DNA from: Psychrobacter frigidicola
GTDB lineage: Bacteria; Pseudomonadota; Gammaproteobacteria; Pseudomonadales; Moraxellaceae
Reading direction: 5' to 3'
Length of the DNA: 64,000 bases
Assembly (NCBI RefSeq): GCF_007997305.1
Contig: NZ_VORZ01000002.1
Coordinates: 1-64,000 of the forward strand
Within the stretch, counting starts at the first letter, position 1. Each line of letters begins with the position of its first letter. Below the pieces are notes generated by a model. That model did not search any database, was not told the DNA's origin, and saw only the letters and a list, made by a program, of their open reading frames with translations. Shown in pieces: positions 20,810 to 28,796 of this stretch. The position numbers and the translations under genes are program-made.

Positions 20810-21622
20810 ATGATAGATGTATCTCTAAGTTCCAGTAAACGCTATAACGTGGCAGTCATCATGCTGAGCACTTTATTAATGCTAACTATTAGTGGCTGCC
20901 AAAAAGCACCTGATGCGGATAGCGTTACTGATGACACGGTGATAACTACCCAAACCACGCCTGCCAGCCCGGCGCAAAATGAGCAGCAAGTGAACCAGTC
21001 AGTCAATAGTCAAGTATTAACGATATTGGCACTGGGCGATTCTTTAACAGAAGGTCTTGGGGTAGCAAATGATGACAATTATCCAGCGCAGTTAGAGGCA
21101 CGGTTACAAGAAATGGGCTATAACAATGTCAAAGTGGTCAATTCGGGCTTAAGTGGCGAGACCAGTAGCGGCTTAGTTAATCGTCTAGATTGGGTCACCC
21201 AAACCAAGCCAGACATTACTATCTTAACGATTGGCGCCAATGATGCCATTCGCGGTATTGATGTGGCAATCGTTGAGGCCAATATTCGTACTGCCGTTAA
21301 GCACCTTCAAGATAATGGCAGTGAGGTAATCTTAGGTGGCATGCAGATTTATGACAATCTCGGCTCTGATTACGTGCAGTCTTTTGCCGCGATGTACCCA
21401 AAAATAGCCAAAGAGATGAATGTGACGCTGATTCCTTTCTTTTTAGACGGGGTCGGCGGTGATCCTAAGCTCAATCAAGCAGATGCGATTCATCCCACTA
21501 GCGAAGGCTATACCATCATCGTTAATGATAATATCCTACCGATATTGCAGCCTGAGGTTGAGCAAATGCTTGTGGCTAAGACTAATAAGACGAGCCTACC
21601 AGCACCAGTAGTCACAAATTAA
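20810..21622 (+). CDS. tesA: SGNH/GDSL arylesterase or thioesterase I (TesA-like), lipoprotein
   Basis: Periplasmic SGNH hydrolase (esterase, thioesterase or lysophospholipase activities in the family). 270 residues. Lipoprotein-type signal with SGC at about residue 30; a Gln/Thr-rich linker; then catalytic block I GDSLTEG, block II SGLSGETSSG, block III GAND and block V DAIHP, giving the Ser-Asp-His triad. E. coli TesA is not a lipoprotein, so the anchor differs. It is the first gene before the ybbA/ybbP pair, mirroring the E. coli tesA-ybbAP neighbourhood but co-directional. Confidence 0.9.
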   Translation: MIDVSLSSSKRYNVAVIMLSTLLMLTISGCQKAPDADSVTDDTVITTQTTPASPAQNEQQVNQSVNSQVLTILALGDSLTEGLGVANDDNYPAQLEARLQEMGYNNVKVVNSGLSGETSSGLVNRLDWVTQTKPDITILTIGANDAIRGIDVAIVEANIRTAVKHLQDNGSEVILGGMQIYDNLGSDYVQSFAAMYPKIAKEMNVTLIPFFLDGVGGDPKLNQADAIHPTSEGYTIIVNDNILPILQPEVEQMLVAKTNKTSLPAPVVTN

Positions 21623-21636
21623 ATAGAGAACCATTA

Positions 21637-22398
21637 ATGACACCTTCGTTGCCCTTAAAAACAGAAACACAAACAGATTTAGAAACTGAAGCAACTTCAT
21701 CAGAGACAACCCTAACGGTTGAAGAAAAAGAAAATGCGCTGCTTGTTGGCTCGAACTTGAACAAAACCGTACAAGTTGGTGAACAAACCCTATCGATTAT
21801 TAAAGACGTTAATATTCATGTTAACGCTGGCGAGTTTTTGGTTATTATGGGCAAGTCGGGCTCCGGTAAGTCCACCTTACTAGGACTATTGGCCGCTTTA
21901 GACTATCCTAATAGTGGTTCAGTGACGCTAGGCAAACAGACATTAAGCGAACTTAATGAAGACGCACTAGCAGTTATCCGTCAGCGTGAAATGGGCTTTG
22001 TGTTTCAATCATTCCATCTATTGCCAACCTTAACCGTCGCCGAAAACATTGCATTTCCTCTCGATATTGCTCGCCGTCCGAATAAGACGCGGGTTGATGA
22101 ATTGATTGAGGCGGTTGGACTGGGTCACAGACGTAACAGCTTGCCCAGTCAGTTGTCTGGTGGTGAGCAGCAACGTACGGCAGTCGCACGCGCTTTGGTA
22201 TCACACCCTAAAATTGTATTTGCCGATGAGCCCACTGGTAACTTAGATGAGCAGAATGCCGATCAAGTTATGCAGCTGTTATTAGATTTACGCCAGCAAG
22301 TCGGCTCGGCACTGGTGGTCGTAACTCATGATGCCGCGCTGGCCAAAATGGCTGATCGCGTCATTACCATGCACGATGGGCGGATTTTGTCTGAATGA
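21637..22398 (+). CDS. ybbA: ABC transporter ATPase, YbbA/LolD family
   Basis: ATP-binding subunit of a MacB/LolD-type exporter. 253 residues. Walker A GKSGSGKST (about 71-79), Q-loop FQSFHLLPT, signature LSGGEQQRTAVARAL, Walker B VFADEPTGNLD and the H-loop VTHD. A Glu/Thr-rich stretch of about 35 residues precedes the domain. It overlaps the permease gene by four bases (ATGA) and is therefore co-translated with it. Its position after tesA supports a YbbA-type role over LolD. Confidence 0.9.
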   Translation: MTPSLPLKTETQTDLETEATSSETTLTVEEKENALLVGSNLNKTVQVGEQTLSIIKDVNIHVNAGEFLVIMGKSGSGKSTLLGLLAALDYPNSGSVTLGKQTLSELNEDALAVIRQREMGFVFQSFHLLPTLTVAENIAFPLDIARRPNKTRVDELIEAVGLGHRRNSLPSQLSGGEQQRTAVARALVSHPKIVFADEPTGNLDEQNADQVMQLLLDLRQQVGSALVVVTHDAALAKMADRVITMHDGRILSE

Positions 22399-25058
22399 AT
22401 AATAAGCTAACCAATGATAACCCCATGGATAATGAATCAAATTATCCTAGTGGCATACTGAATTCATCTCTGACACGTGTGTTATTTACACGCACTTTGG
22501 GGACCCAAGCGTTAAGCCGTAGCTGGTGGCGACGCTGGGTTTACCCACTGCTGTTTTTAATTACCTTAACCTTGTCGCTTGCGACTTACCTGACCCTCGA
22601 CTCTATCCAACAGTCGGTCAATAGCTATATCAATGACAATCAACGCGCGCTGGTCGGTGGTGATTTAGTATTAACCAGCAATCAAGACTGGCCGGCGGAA
22701 GTATTAAGCCAAGTACAAACTGTTGCTGATACCCAAATCGTTTATGACTATCAATTTAGTGCGATGGTGGTCACTGAGCAGCAAACGCTCCTTGCCCAAG
22801 TTAAAGGAGTGACTCCAGCTTATCCTTTATATGGTGACGTAGCACTGGCCTCTGGCAAACCCTTATGGCAACAGCTGAATTTAAATAGCGTAGTGGTCGC
22901 TCCCGAAGTTCTTAAAAGCTTAGATGCCAGCGTTGGCGATCGTATCAACGTGGGCGATGCACAGTTTATTATTAGTGATGAGCTGATTAAAGAGCCGGAT
23001 CGTCCATTAACTGCCTTCGGTTTTGGCGGTCGCGTATTGATGCAGCAAGAGGCTCTTGAGGCCACTAACCTGATGGGGCAACGTAGCCGCGTCAGCTATC
23101 GTATTGAGCTGGCAGGTGGCCCTGAGCTGATGGCAAGCCAGCGTGAGCAGCTCACGCAAATATTAGAGAACTATCCTGATATTGAGCTGTCCGATGCAGA
23201 GTCTGCCGATACCTCAGTATCGCGTATCTCTGACAATGTCTTGAAGTTCTTAAAGCTGTTGGTCATTGCCGTCTTGCTATTATCAGCAGTCGCTATGTAT
23301 GGCGTCATTACCGCCTTTGTGACCAAGCAGCAGTCCAGTAATGCCATTCGCATGGCGTTCGGTGAGCCTGTTGGAGCCATCAAGGCCAGCTATTATCGCT
23401 TGTTAATGAGCACCGCAGTCATTGCTTGTATTGCCGCCGTTATTTTAAGCTTTGCTTTTCTCAAAATCAGTCAGCCTTATCTGGCCGCAATTTTACCCGC
23501 AGATATTGGCCTTGCCATCAATCCACTGAGCATTATTAAGACGGTCATAATCGCTTCAGTATTGACCTTACTCATTACCCAACGCGGTCTTAATACACTC
23601 AGCACCACTAAACCTGCCACCTTACTGAATCAAGGTGCCAGTCAACCATCACAACGCTTGCCTTGGTATCGTCAGCTGCCGCTATTATGGTATGGATTGA
23701 TACTAGTCGGTTTATATGGCTTCTTTGCCTATGAAGTGCAATCTCTGAAACTAGCTGCCCAATTACTGATTGGTTTAATCGGCTTTATTGCTATATTTTG
23801 GGCACTGGCACGGGCTTGGTTATGGCTACTTTCGCGCGTGGCGACGTATAGCAAGATCAGCTGGATGCAGCGTATCGCTATTCATAACCTTGCGCGTAAA
23901 GGCAATCAGTCGACGCTATTCTTCATTACCCTATCGTTAACGGTAGCCGTACTAACGCTAATTACCACGCTTAACCACAGTATTAATGCACAATTTATTA
24001 ATGCCTATCCTGAGGATGCACCCAATTTATTCTTATTAGATATTCAGAGTGATCAACACGATGACATTAATAATTTGATTGCAGCACCGGTCAGCTATTA
24101 TCCAGTGATTAGGGCACGGGTGGTGACGGCTAATAATATTCCTGTACAAGATATTGAGCCGGCTGAAGGCTTTGATGATCCAACCCGCGTCTTTAACTTA
24201 AGCTACGCTGATACGGTAATGGACACTGAATTTATTACCTCCGCAGTACAAGATAACACCCTCTATAGCCCTATTGTTAATGAAGATATCGTTAATGAAG
24301 ATGTGGCCAATCAAAGTAAGGCCGCTCAAACTACTGAGCAAATACAGCCTTTGTCTATCTTAGACACTGCCGCTACCATGCTCAACGTGAAGATAGGCGA
24401 GCAAATTCGCTTTAATATTCAAGGTATTGAGATTGTTGGTCAAATTACCAGTATCCGTTCACGCTATGAGCAGGGTCCAAGTCCGTATTTTTATTTCTTA
24501 TTTGAGCCGTCCGTATTGGCTACTGCCCCGCAAATTCAATTTGCCACCGTTCACGTGCCAGCAGATGCTATTCCTGAGATACAAGGCAAGCTCGTCCGCC
24601 GCTTCCCTGCCATTACTACTATTGATGGCACCGCCATTGCGCAACAAGTGCAAGAATTAGTCGCACAGATGAGCCGCTTGGTTTATATTTTCACCTTATT
24701 GGCATTACTGACCGGCATTATGGTGTTGATCAGCTCGCTATTATCTACCTCGCAAGATCGTATGCAGGAGAGCGCCTCCTTCCGTCTATTAGGGATGCAA
24801 AAGCGCGACTTGTATGTGCTTAATATTTTAGAGCTCGGTCTGCTCGGTATTAGTGCTGCTGCATTTGCGGTAACGATTGCTAGTGTTGGTGCGTGGGCGG
24901 TCATTACTTACTGGTTTAATTTACAGTTTAGTATGCCGTGGATAAGTATCGCTATTGGCTCACTGATGCTGATTGGTTTATTATTCACCATCTCTATTGT
25001 TTATGTGCGTTTGGTCATTGGCCGTGGCATTATGGCGCGGGTGCGAGCGATGATTTAG
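22395..25058 (+). CDS. ybbP: FtsX-family ABC permease, YbbP-like
   Basis: 887-residue inner-membrane permease. First helix about 47-70, a large periplasmic domain, helices about 295-400 (first FtsX core), further helices about 425-490, a second periplasmic domain (about 535-770) and a final FtsX core with three helices (about 780-885). E. coli YbbP is about 800 residues. Members lack a known substrate; membrane lipid or hydrophobic cargo has been suggested. It is coupled to the preceding ATPase and followed by a terminator that marks the left edge of the AT-rich island. Confidence 0.88.
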   Translation: MNNKLTNDNPMDNESNYPSGILNSSLTRVLFTRTLGTQALSRSWWRRWVYPLLFLITLTLSLATYLTLDSIQQSVNSYINDNQRALVGGDLVLTSNQDWPAEVLSQVQTVADTQIVYDYQFSAMVVTEQQTLLAQVKGVTPAYPLYGDVALASGKPLWQQLNLNSVVVAPEVLKSLDASVGDRINVGDAQFIISDELIKEPDRPLTAFGFGGRVLMQQEALEATNLMGQRSRVSYRIELAGGPELMASQREQLTQILENYPDIELSDAESADTSVSRISDNVLKFLKLLVIAVLLLSAVAMYGVITAFVTKQQSSNAIRMAFGEPVGAIKASYYRLLMSTAVIACIAAVILSFAFLKISQPYLAAILPADIGLAINPLSIIKTVIIASVLTLLITQRGLNTLSTTKPATLLNQGASQPSQRLPWYRQLPLLWYGLILVGLYGFFAYEVQSLKLAAQLLIGLIGFIAIFWALARAWLWLLSRVATYSKISWMQRIAIHNLARKGNQSTLFFITLSLTVAVLTLITTLNHSINAQFINAYPEDAPNLFLLDIQSDQHDDINNLIAAPVSYYPVIRARVVTANNIPVQDIEPAEGFDDPTRVFNLSYADTVMDTEFITSAVQDNTLYSPIVNEDIVNEDVANQSKAAQTTEQIQPLSILDTAATMLNVKIGEQIRFNIQGIEIVGQITSIRSRYEQGPSPYFYFLFEPSVLATAPQIQFATVHVPADAIPEIQGKLVRRFPAITTIDGTAIAQQVQELVAQMSRLVYIFTLLALLTGIMVLISSLLSTSQDRMQESASFRLLGMQKRDLYVLNILELGLLGISAAAFAVTIASVGAWAVITYWFNLQFSMPWISIAIGSLMLIGLLFTISIVYVRLVIGRGIMARVRAMI

Positions 25059-25103
25059 GGTGAGAGGCATTAAGAAATTGTATTCAATTTTAGCTTTGCA
25101 AAG

Positions 25104-25126
25104 AAAAACCCCTTCATGGGGTTTTT
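25104..25126. terminator. Terminator between ybbP and the AT-rich island
   Basis: AAAAACCCC (25104-25112), loop ttcat, GGGGTTTTT (25118-25126). The symmetric A and T runs allow use from both sides. Confidence 0.88.
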
Positions 25127-25168
25127 CATCTGATGTTATCTACCACACTTACCCGCTATAATTTTTGT

Positions 25169-25531
25169 TCAATCCCAATAACTACAAATTTCATTAGAAT
25201 AATTAGTGATTGGGGAGATGAATTTTTTATCTATACTTAATAACTGACAGACTTCATCAAATTTTTGTAATACAGACTGTTTTATAGAAGGCTCACTAAA
25301 AGATAAGACATTAATCTCACCAAAAACTAAACCAATTATTACTTTTTTCAAAAACCCTCTAGTCTCATCTTGTAGAATCTCATATTTCATAGGTGAAAAA
25401 TTCACCGTAGCTAAGAAATTTCTAATGATATTAACTTGTTCAGCGCTTAATGCTGCTTCCATCTCAACTATGAAAGAAGCTATCTCACTAGGGTCTCTGT
25501 ATGCAATACTATGTAGGCTTTCTAAATTCAT
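25169..25531 (-). CDS. Unknown 120-residue protein, last gene of the island operon
   Basis: I do not recognise this gene. The protein is mostly helical, with no membrane segment and only two cysteines, both in the C-terminal third. I chose ATG 25531 (AGGGA upstream); the open frame extends to 25588 but that part overlaps the preceding gene. It follows the thymidylate-synthase-like gene by ten bases, so it is probably in one transcript. It shares the very AT-rich composition of the island. It could be a specificity or regulatory partner, which is a guess. Confidence 0.65.
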   Translation of the reverse strand: MNLESLHSIAYRDPSEIASFIVEMEAALSAEQVNIIRNFLATVNFSPMKYEILQDETRGFLKKVIIGLVFGEINVLSFSEPSIKQSVLQKFDEVCQLLSIDKKFISPITNYSNEICSYWD

Positions 25532-25541
25532 TTTTCTATCC

Positions 25542-26477
25542 CTATAAATCCAAGCTAATGTCATGGTGAGTTTGTAACCAATCATCAACGAACCAACTTA
25601 GCTCCAAAAATTCATTGTGACCTTCAAAACTAGAAACATTTTTTATTTCTTTAAATTTTTTATAAGATGTGAATAACCAACGCAGTCTCTTACTATTTAT
25701 ACTATCCCAATTTAAGCCTACTATATTAGCACTATCAACAATTATTTCATCAAAGAAACTAATATCTATCTCCAAACCACCTTTTATTACTTCGCCTTGT
25801 TTTATAAGGTTAGCTACTTTAGGAAAGTCTTTCTTATATAGGTGTAATGAATCCGTAAAATGGTTATGCAGTCCAACTTTTACATTCAACTCTCTTGATA
25901 TATAAAACTGTATTAATCTAAAAACAAAAAAGTTGTATGGTACTCCTTTGTAAACATCATTAGATCTATTCAATACAGTCATATCTAACTGGTTATTACG
26001 GATTTTAAATAAAAGAGATATATTACAAGGTATATCTAATGAAGTTAAATTATTTAAATCTTCAGCCGTATAAATAGAGATAACTGCTCGTCTCGAATAC
26101 GGGTTTTCTAATAGCTCTTCTATCACTTTTTCGACTTGGTTGACACCAAACTTATTGAAAATACGATAACCGTAGGCACCGTATAGAGAAATACTATCCT
26201 CAGAATACTTTCCATAACTATCTATTATAGTCTGTAAAGGCTTAAGCTCATTAGAACCTGTATATATCCAAGCTACTTCCATTATCGCGAAAAATATATT
26301 CAAACCTCTGCCCTTTATAAAAGGCAAACCACAGCTTAAAGAACTGATAGAAAACATAGCTGTAGAAAGATCGTAACAGTCTCCAACTCTTGATTCAGTC
26401 AAAGCAATACCAGAGTTAAACGCTTTTAGAGCTGAATAATAGGTTTTTGAATAGTTATCACCAATGAAATATTCCAT
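25542..26477 (-). CDS. Thymidylate-synthase-family protein, divergent
   Basis: 311 residues with the ThyA fold signature: Arg30 in the loop after helix 1; EVAW (E67, W70); LYGAYGYR (about 99-105); the phosphate arginines SRR (R129, R130); the catalytic cysteine in IPCN (C151); NRSNDVYKGVPYN (about 170-182), with the Asn182 that favours dUMP over dCMP; and HLY (H212, Y214). Differences from E. coli ThyA: the residue after the cysteine is Asn instead of His, the Gln before Arg-Ser is Asn, and the conserved C-terminal folate-closing tail is not recognisable. It abuts the MazG-like gene (TAAATG). It could methylate or hydroxymethylate a pyrimidine deoxynucleotide; the true reaction is unknown. 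Confidence 0.8.
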   Translation of the reverse strand: MEYFIGDNYSKTYYSALKAFNSGIALTESRVGDCYDLSTAMFSISSLSCGLPFIKGRGLNIFFAIMEVAWIYTGSNELKPLQTIIDSYGKYSEDSISLYGAYGYRIFNKFGVNQVEKVIEELLENPYSRRAVISIYTAEDLNNLTSLDIPCNISLLFKIRNNQLDMTVLNRSNDVYKGVPYNFFVFRLIQFYISRELNVKVGLHNHFTDSLHLYKKDFPKVANLIKQGEVIKGGLEIDISFFDEIIVDSANIVGLNWDSINSKRLRWLFTSYKKFKEIKNVSSFEGHNEFLELSWFVDDWLQTHHDISLDL

Positions 26478-26819
26478 TTATATACCATTAAAACGTTGTT
26501 TGTTTTTTTCAAGTTTACTTAGATACCCTTCTTCAAGATCAACATTGAACTGGTTAGATATTTTTATTAAATAAATAAAAGCATCCACAAGCTCTTCGTC
26601 TAAATCACCTTTGACGTCTTCTAGACTAAAATCACCTCTAGTAACTTTTTTTAAAATATTTGCAAACTCCCCGAGCTCACCTAATAGACAAACAATTAAG
26701 TGTTCTAATTCATGGATGTTACTCTCATTAATATCCACATAGAAAGCTTTATCCCCTACAGAATGGTTTCTATCAAAACCTTTCTGTAAAATCTTTATCT
26801 TTTCAAGTGATAAGCTCAT
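26478..26819 (-). CDS. MazG-like nucleotide pyrophosphohydrolase
   Basis: 113-residue, all-helical protein of the MazG/dUTPase-2 type superfamily, which cleaves NTPs or dNTPs to monophosphate and PPi with Mg2+. The metal-binding motif is visible as ELGE (E48, E51) and EELVD (E76, D79), with the spacing usual for the family. It sits between the kinase-like and thymidylate-synthase-like genes on the minus strand, and its stop codon touches the next ATG. In this context it could supply dUMP or dCMP to the synthase. Confidence 0.8.
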   Translation of the reverse strand: MSLSLEKIKILQKGFDRNHSVGDKAFYVDINESNIHELEHLIVCLLGELGEFANILKKVTRGDFSLEDVKGDLDEELVDAFIYLIKISNQFNVDLEEGYLSKLEKNKQRFNGI

Positions 26820-26865
26820 TGCTCCACTCCAGATTCAATATACGTTATATAATTATTAATAACGA

Positions 26866-27513
26866 TTAATCTAAAAATAGTTTATTCATAACTTCTAATA
26901 TTTCATTGTGTATTTCGACTACGTCTTTATTAGCTGCAATAATAGCTAGGTTTCCTTTATAATTACTAAATATTTTCTCGTAATTCTTACTTACTAAATT
27001 TAGCTTTTCTTCATTCTCATATTCATCTGTAAAAGCTCTAGAAGCAATACGTCTAAGAGACTCTTCTACAGGGTTATTAAGATATATTACTAAATCAGGC
27101 TTCGGAAACTTACTATTGAGAGATTTAACAAATTGAAAGTCTTCTTCCGTAGTACAGTGATAAGCGTAAGAAGAGAAGTAGTACCTAGTACTAATAACTA
27201 CTGAACCAGTGTTTACTAACTTGAAAACTCCATCTACTTCATTGTATAAGTGATCGTGTCGATCAGCGGCAAATAAGTAAGCCATCTGCTCATCAAACAC
27301 ATGATCTTGTTCTAAAGGATTATTATTAGACTTTGCAAAAGTGACTCTTCCTTTCATACCCTGTCTTATCAAGTTCCCTATAGGCCCTGAAGAAGGTTCT
27401 GAAGTTAAAAAGCAACTGTTTTGCTTCTCTTGGAAAAACTCTGCAAGGAGTTGAGACTGTGTACTTGTACCAGACCCGTCGATACCTTCAAATACTATAA
27501 ACTTACCTTTCAT
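26866..27513 (-). CDS. Thymidylate-kinase-like protein with altered P-loop
   Basis: 215-residue protein of the dTMP kinase family (FEGIDGSGTSTQ at the N-terminus, EPSSGPIG as the substrate-binding loop, RYYFSSYAYH and a helical lid region). Two normally invariant residues differ: the Walker A lysine is Thr16 (GSGT), and the Asp of the DR(Y/F) motif is Thr108 (STRY). The DNA at these codons is unambiguous. It may be an unusual active clade or a repurposed nucleotide binder. It is the first gene of the minus-strand operon and is divergent from the Dcd-like gene. A housekeeping tmk is expected elsewhere. Confidence 0.8.
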   Translation of the reverse strand: MKGKFIVFEGIDGSGTSTQSQLLAEFFQEKQNSCFLTSEPSSGPIGNLIRQGMKGRVTFAKSNNNPLEQDHVFDEQMAYLFAADRHDHLYNEVDGVFKLVNTGSVVISTRYYFSSYAYHCTTEEDFQFVKSLNSKFPKPDLVIYLNNPVEESLRRIASRAFTDEYENEEKLNLVSKNYEKIFSNYKGNLAIIAANKDVVEIHNEILEVMNKLFLD

Positions 27514-27759
27514 CTTAGCTCTCTAAAATTTGTATACTAAATTACATATATCTTATTTTAAGATTTTATGCGTAAAATATGTCTTATCAACCGAGTATTA
27601 CCTAATATCTCATCTAGCAAAGTCAGAATCAAACAATTGTATATTATTTTGTTATTTGTTACTCTCTTCTAACAGAATATGCTTATATAGATAAACGAGT
27701 CTACTATGTAGGTATTGGATAATACATATAATTATAACCTTTTACAAAGAGTAGAGTTG
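27514..27759. other. Divergent control region of the AT-rich island
   Basis: About 246 very AT-rich bases between the kinase-like gene (minus) and the Dcd-like gene (plus). Several TATA-like hexamers exist, but I cannot settle a promoter for either direction. A shared control region for the two arms is likely from the layout. Confidence 0.4.
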
Positions 27760-28476
27760 ATGAGTTTTTTAGGAGAGCAAGAGCTTAAGGACAGAGTTGA
27801 AGTCGAAAAAATAATTCTAGACTTTCACGAAGATAATATAAAAAGTAACCACTATGAACTTACTCTTGGACAATCATATTGCTCTACAACTACGAACTCT
27901 AAGGTATTAAAAGCTGAAGATAATCAGATTGTGATAGAACCTGGTGAATTTTATTTTTTAGAATCCTCTGAAACACTTCATATACCTAATAACTTAATGG
28001 CTTTTATCTCCATAAAAAGCAAAGTAAAATTCAAAGGTTTAATTAATATTTCAGGTTTTCACGTAGATCCGAATTTCCAAGGTAAACTTGTATTTTCCGT
28101 GCTGAACGTAGGAACAAATCCAATAAACCTTACAGTAGGTGATCCATTGTTTCAAATATGGTTTTCAACTCTAACTAGTATCACTACTTATGAAGGCGAC
28201 CATCAAGGCTTAAAAGGTGTCAACGGAGAGTTTCTTAGTAAGTACATGATTAGCAGTACAAATGCTTATCCTGCTGATTTGCAAAAACAAATTCACGAAA
28301 TTGAAAAAAAAATAAGTATCTACCCTTCAAATACGCAAGAACAGATTCATGAATTGAAAACAAAATTAAGTAATATATATTTGTTTGTAAAAATTATTTC
28401 TGGTGTAATAATACCTATAGTGATAAGTATATCCGTAATGTTAGCTAAAAACTATTTCACACCCCCCGTTGTTTAG
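27760..28476 (+). CDS. Dcd/dUTPase-fold protein with C-terminal coiled coil and membrane anchor
   Basis: 238 residues. Residues 1-160 resemble the dCTP deaminase/dUTPase superfamily: a Dcd-like N-terminus (SFLGEQELKDRVE, then NHYELTLG) and the core GFHVDPNFQGKLVFSVLNVG (about 99-118), where D103 matches the catalytic Asp of dUTPases. The Dcd catalytic Glu position is Ser113, so deamination is unlikely. Residues about 172-206 look like a short coiled coil, and 208-228 form a single hydrophobic helix, giving a tail-anchored protein. I chose ATG 27760, which starts where Dcd proteins start; a TTG at 27715 in frame has poor spacing. An enzyme of this fold with a membrane tail is unusual. Confidence 0.78.
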   Translation: MSFLGEQELKDRVEVEKIILDFHEDNIKSNHYELTLGQSYCSTTTNSKVLKAEDNQIVIEPGEFYFLESSETLHIPNNLMAFISIKSKVKFKGLINISGFHVDPNFQGKLVFSVLNVGTNPINLTVGDPLFQIWFSTLTSITTYEGDHQGLKGVNGEFLSKYMISSTNAYPADLQKQIHEIEKKISIYPSNTQEQIHELKTKLSNIYLFVKIISGVIIPIVISISVMLAKNYFTPPVV

Positions 28477-28796
28477 CTGTCTAAAAAAATAAAGCTAGCC
28501 ATTAGCTTAGCATTCTAGACTAATATATTTATAAAATATCTGTGTTCTAGGTTAGATTTATTTTAAGATATAAGCCCTGCCTACGAACTACAGGCGCAAA
28601 GCAGGATTAGCTCCAAAATCCTAAGCCCCTAAAACACAAAATAAAAAACGTCCTCTATTAATTTAGAGGATGTTTTTTGATTCACTCGACGTATAGTCAT
28701 ATAAACTAATATAAGCCTTGATGGTTTACTCATTTAGAGTTTGTCATTTGATATACTAACGCTACATTTTTAACTTTATCAAATGACGGTAACGCT
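28477..28796. other. Intergenic region at the right edge of the island
   Basis: About 320 bases. It holds small stem-loops near 28575-28620 (GCCT/AGGC and GGAT/ATCC), the terminator at 28643-28678 and the avtA upstream region. I found no direct repeat shared with the left edge, no integrase and no tRNA at the junction. Confidence 0.45.
28643..28678. terminator. Terminator at the right edge of the island
   Basis: AAAAAACGTCCTCTA (28643-28657) pairs with TAGAGGATGTTTTTT (28664-28678) with one mismatch or wobble and a six-base loop. It closes the Dcd-like transcript. Confidence 0.85.

Noticed and set aside
27760..28476. Plain housekeeping dCTP deaminase
   Set aside because: The catalytic Glu of Dcd is replaced by Ser and a membrane tail is present, so a normal Dcd name would mislead.
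25104..28678. Direct repeats or transposase at the borders of the AT-rich island
   Set aside because: I compared both edges by eye and found no shared repeat, inverted ends or recombinase; the way of acquisition remains open.
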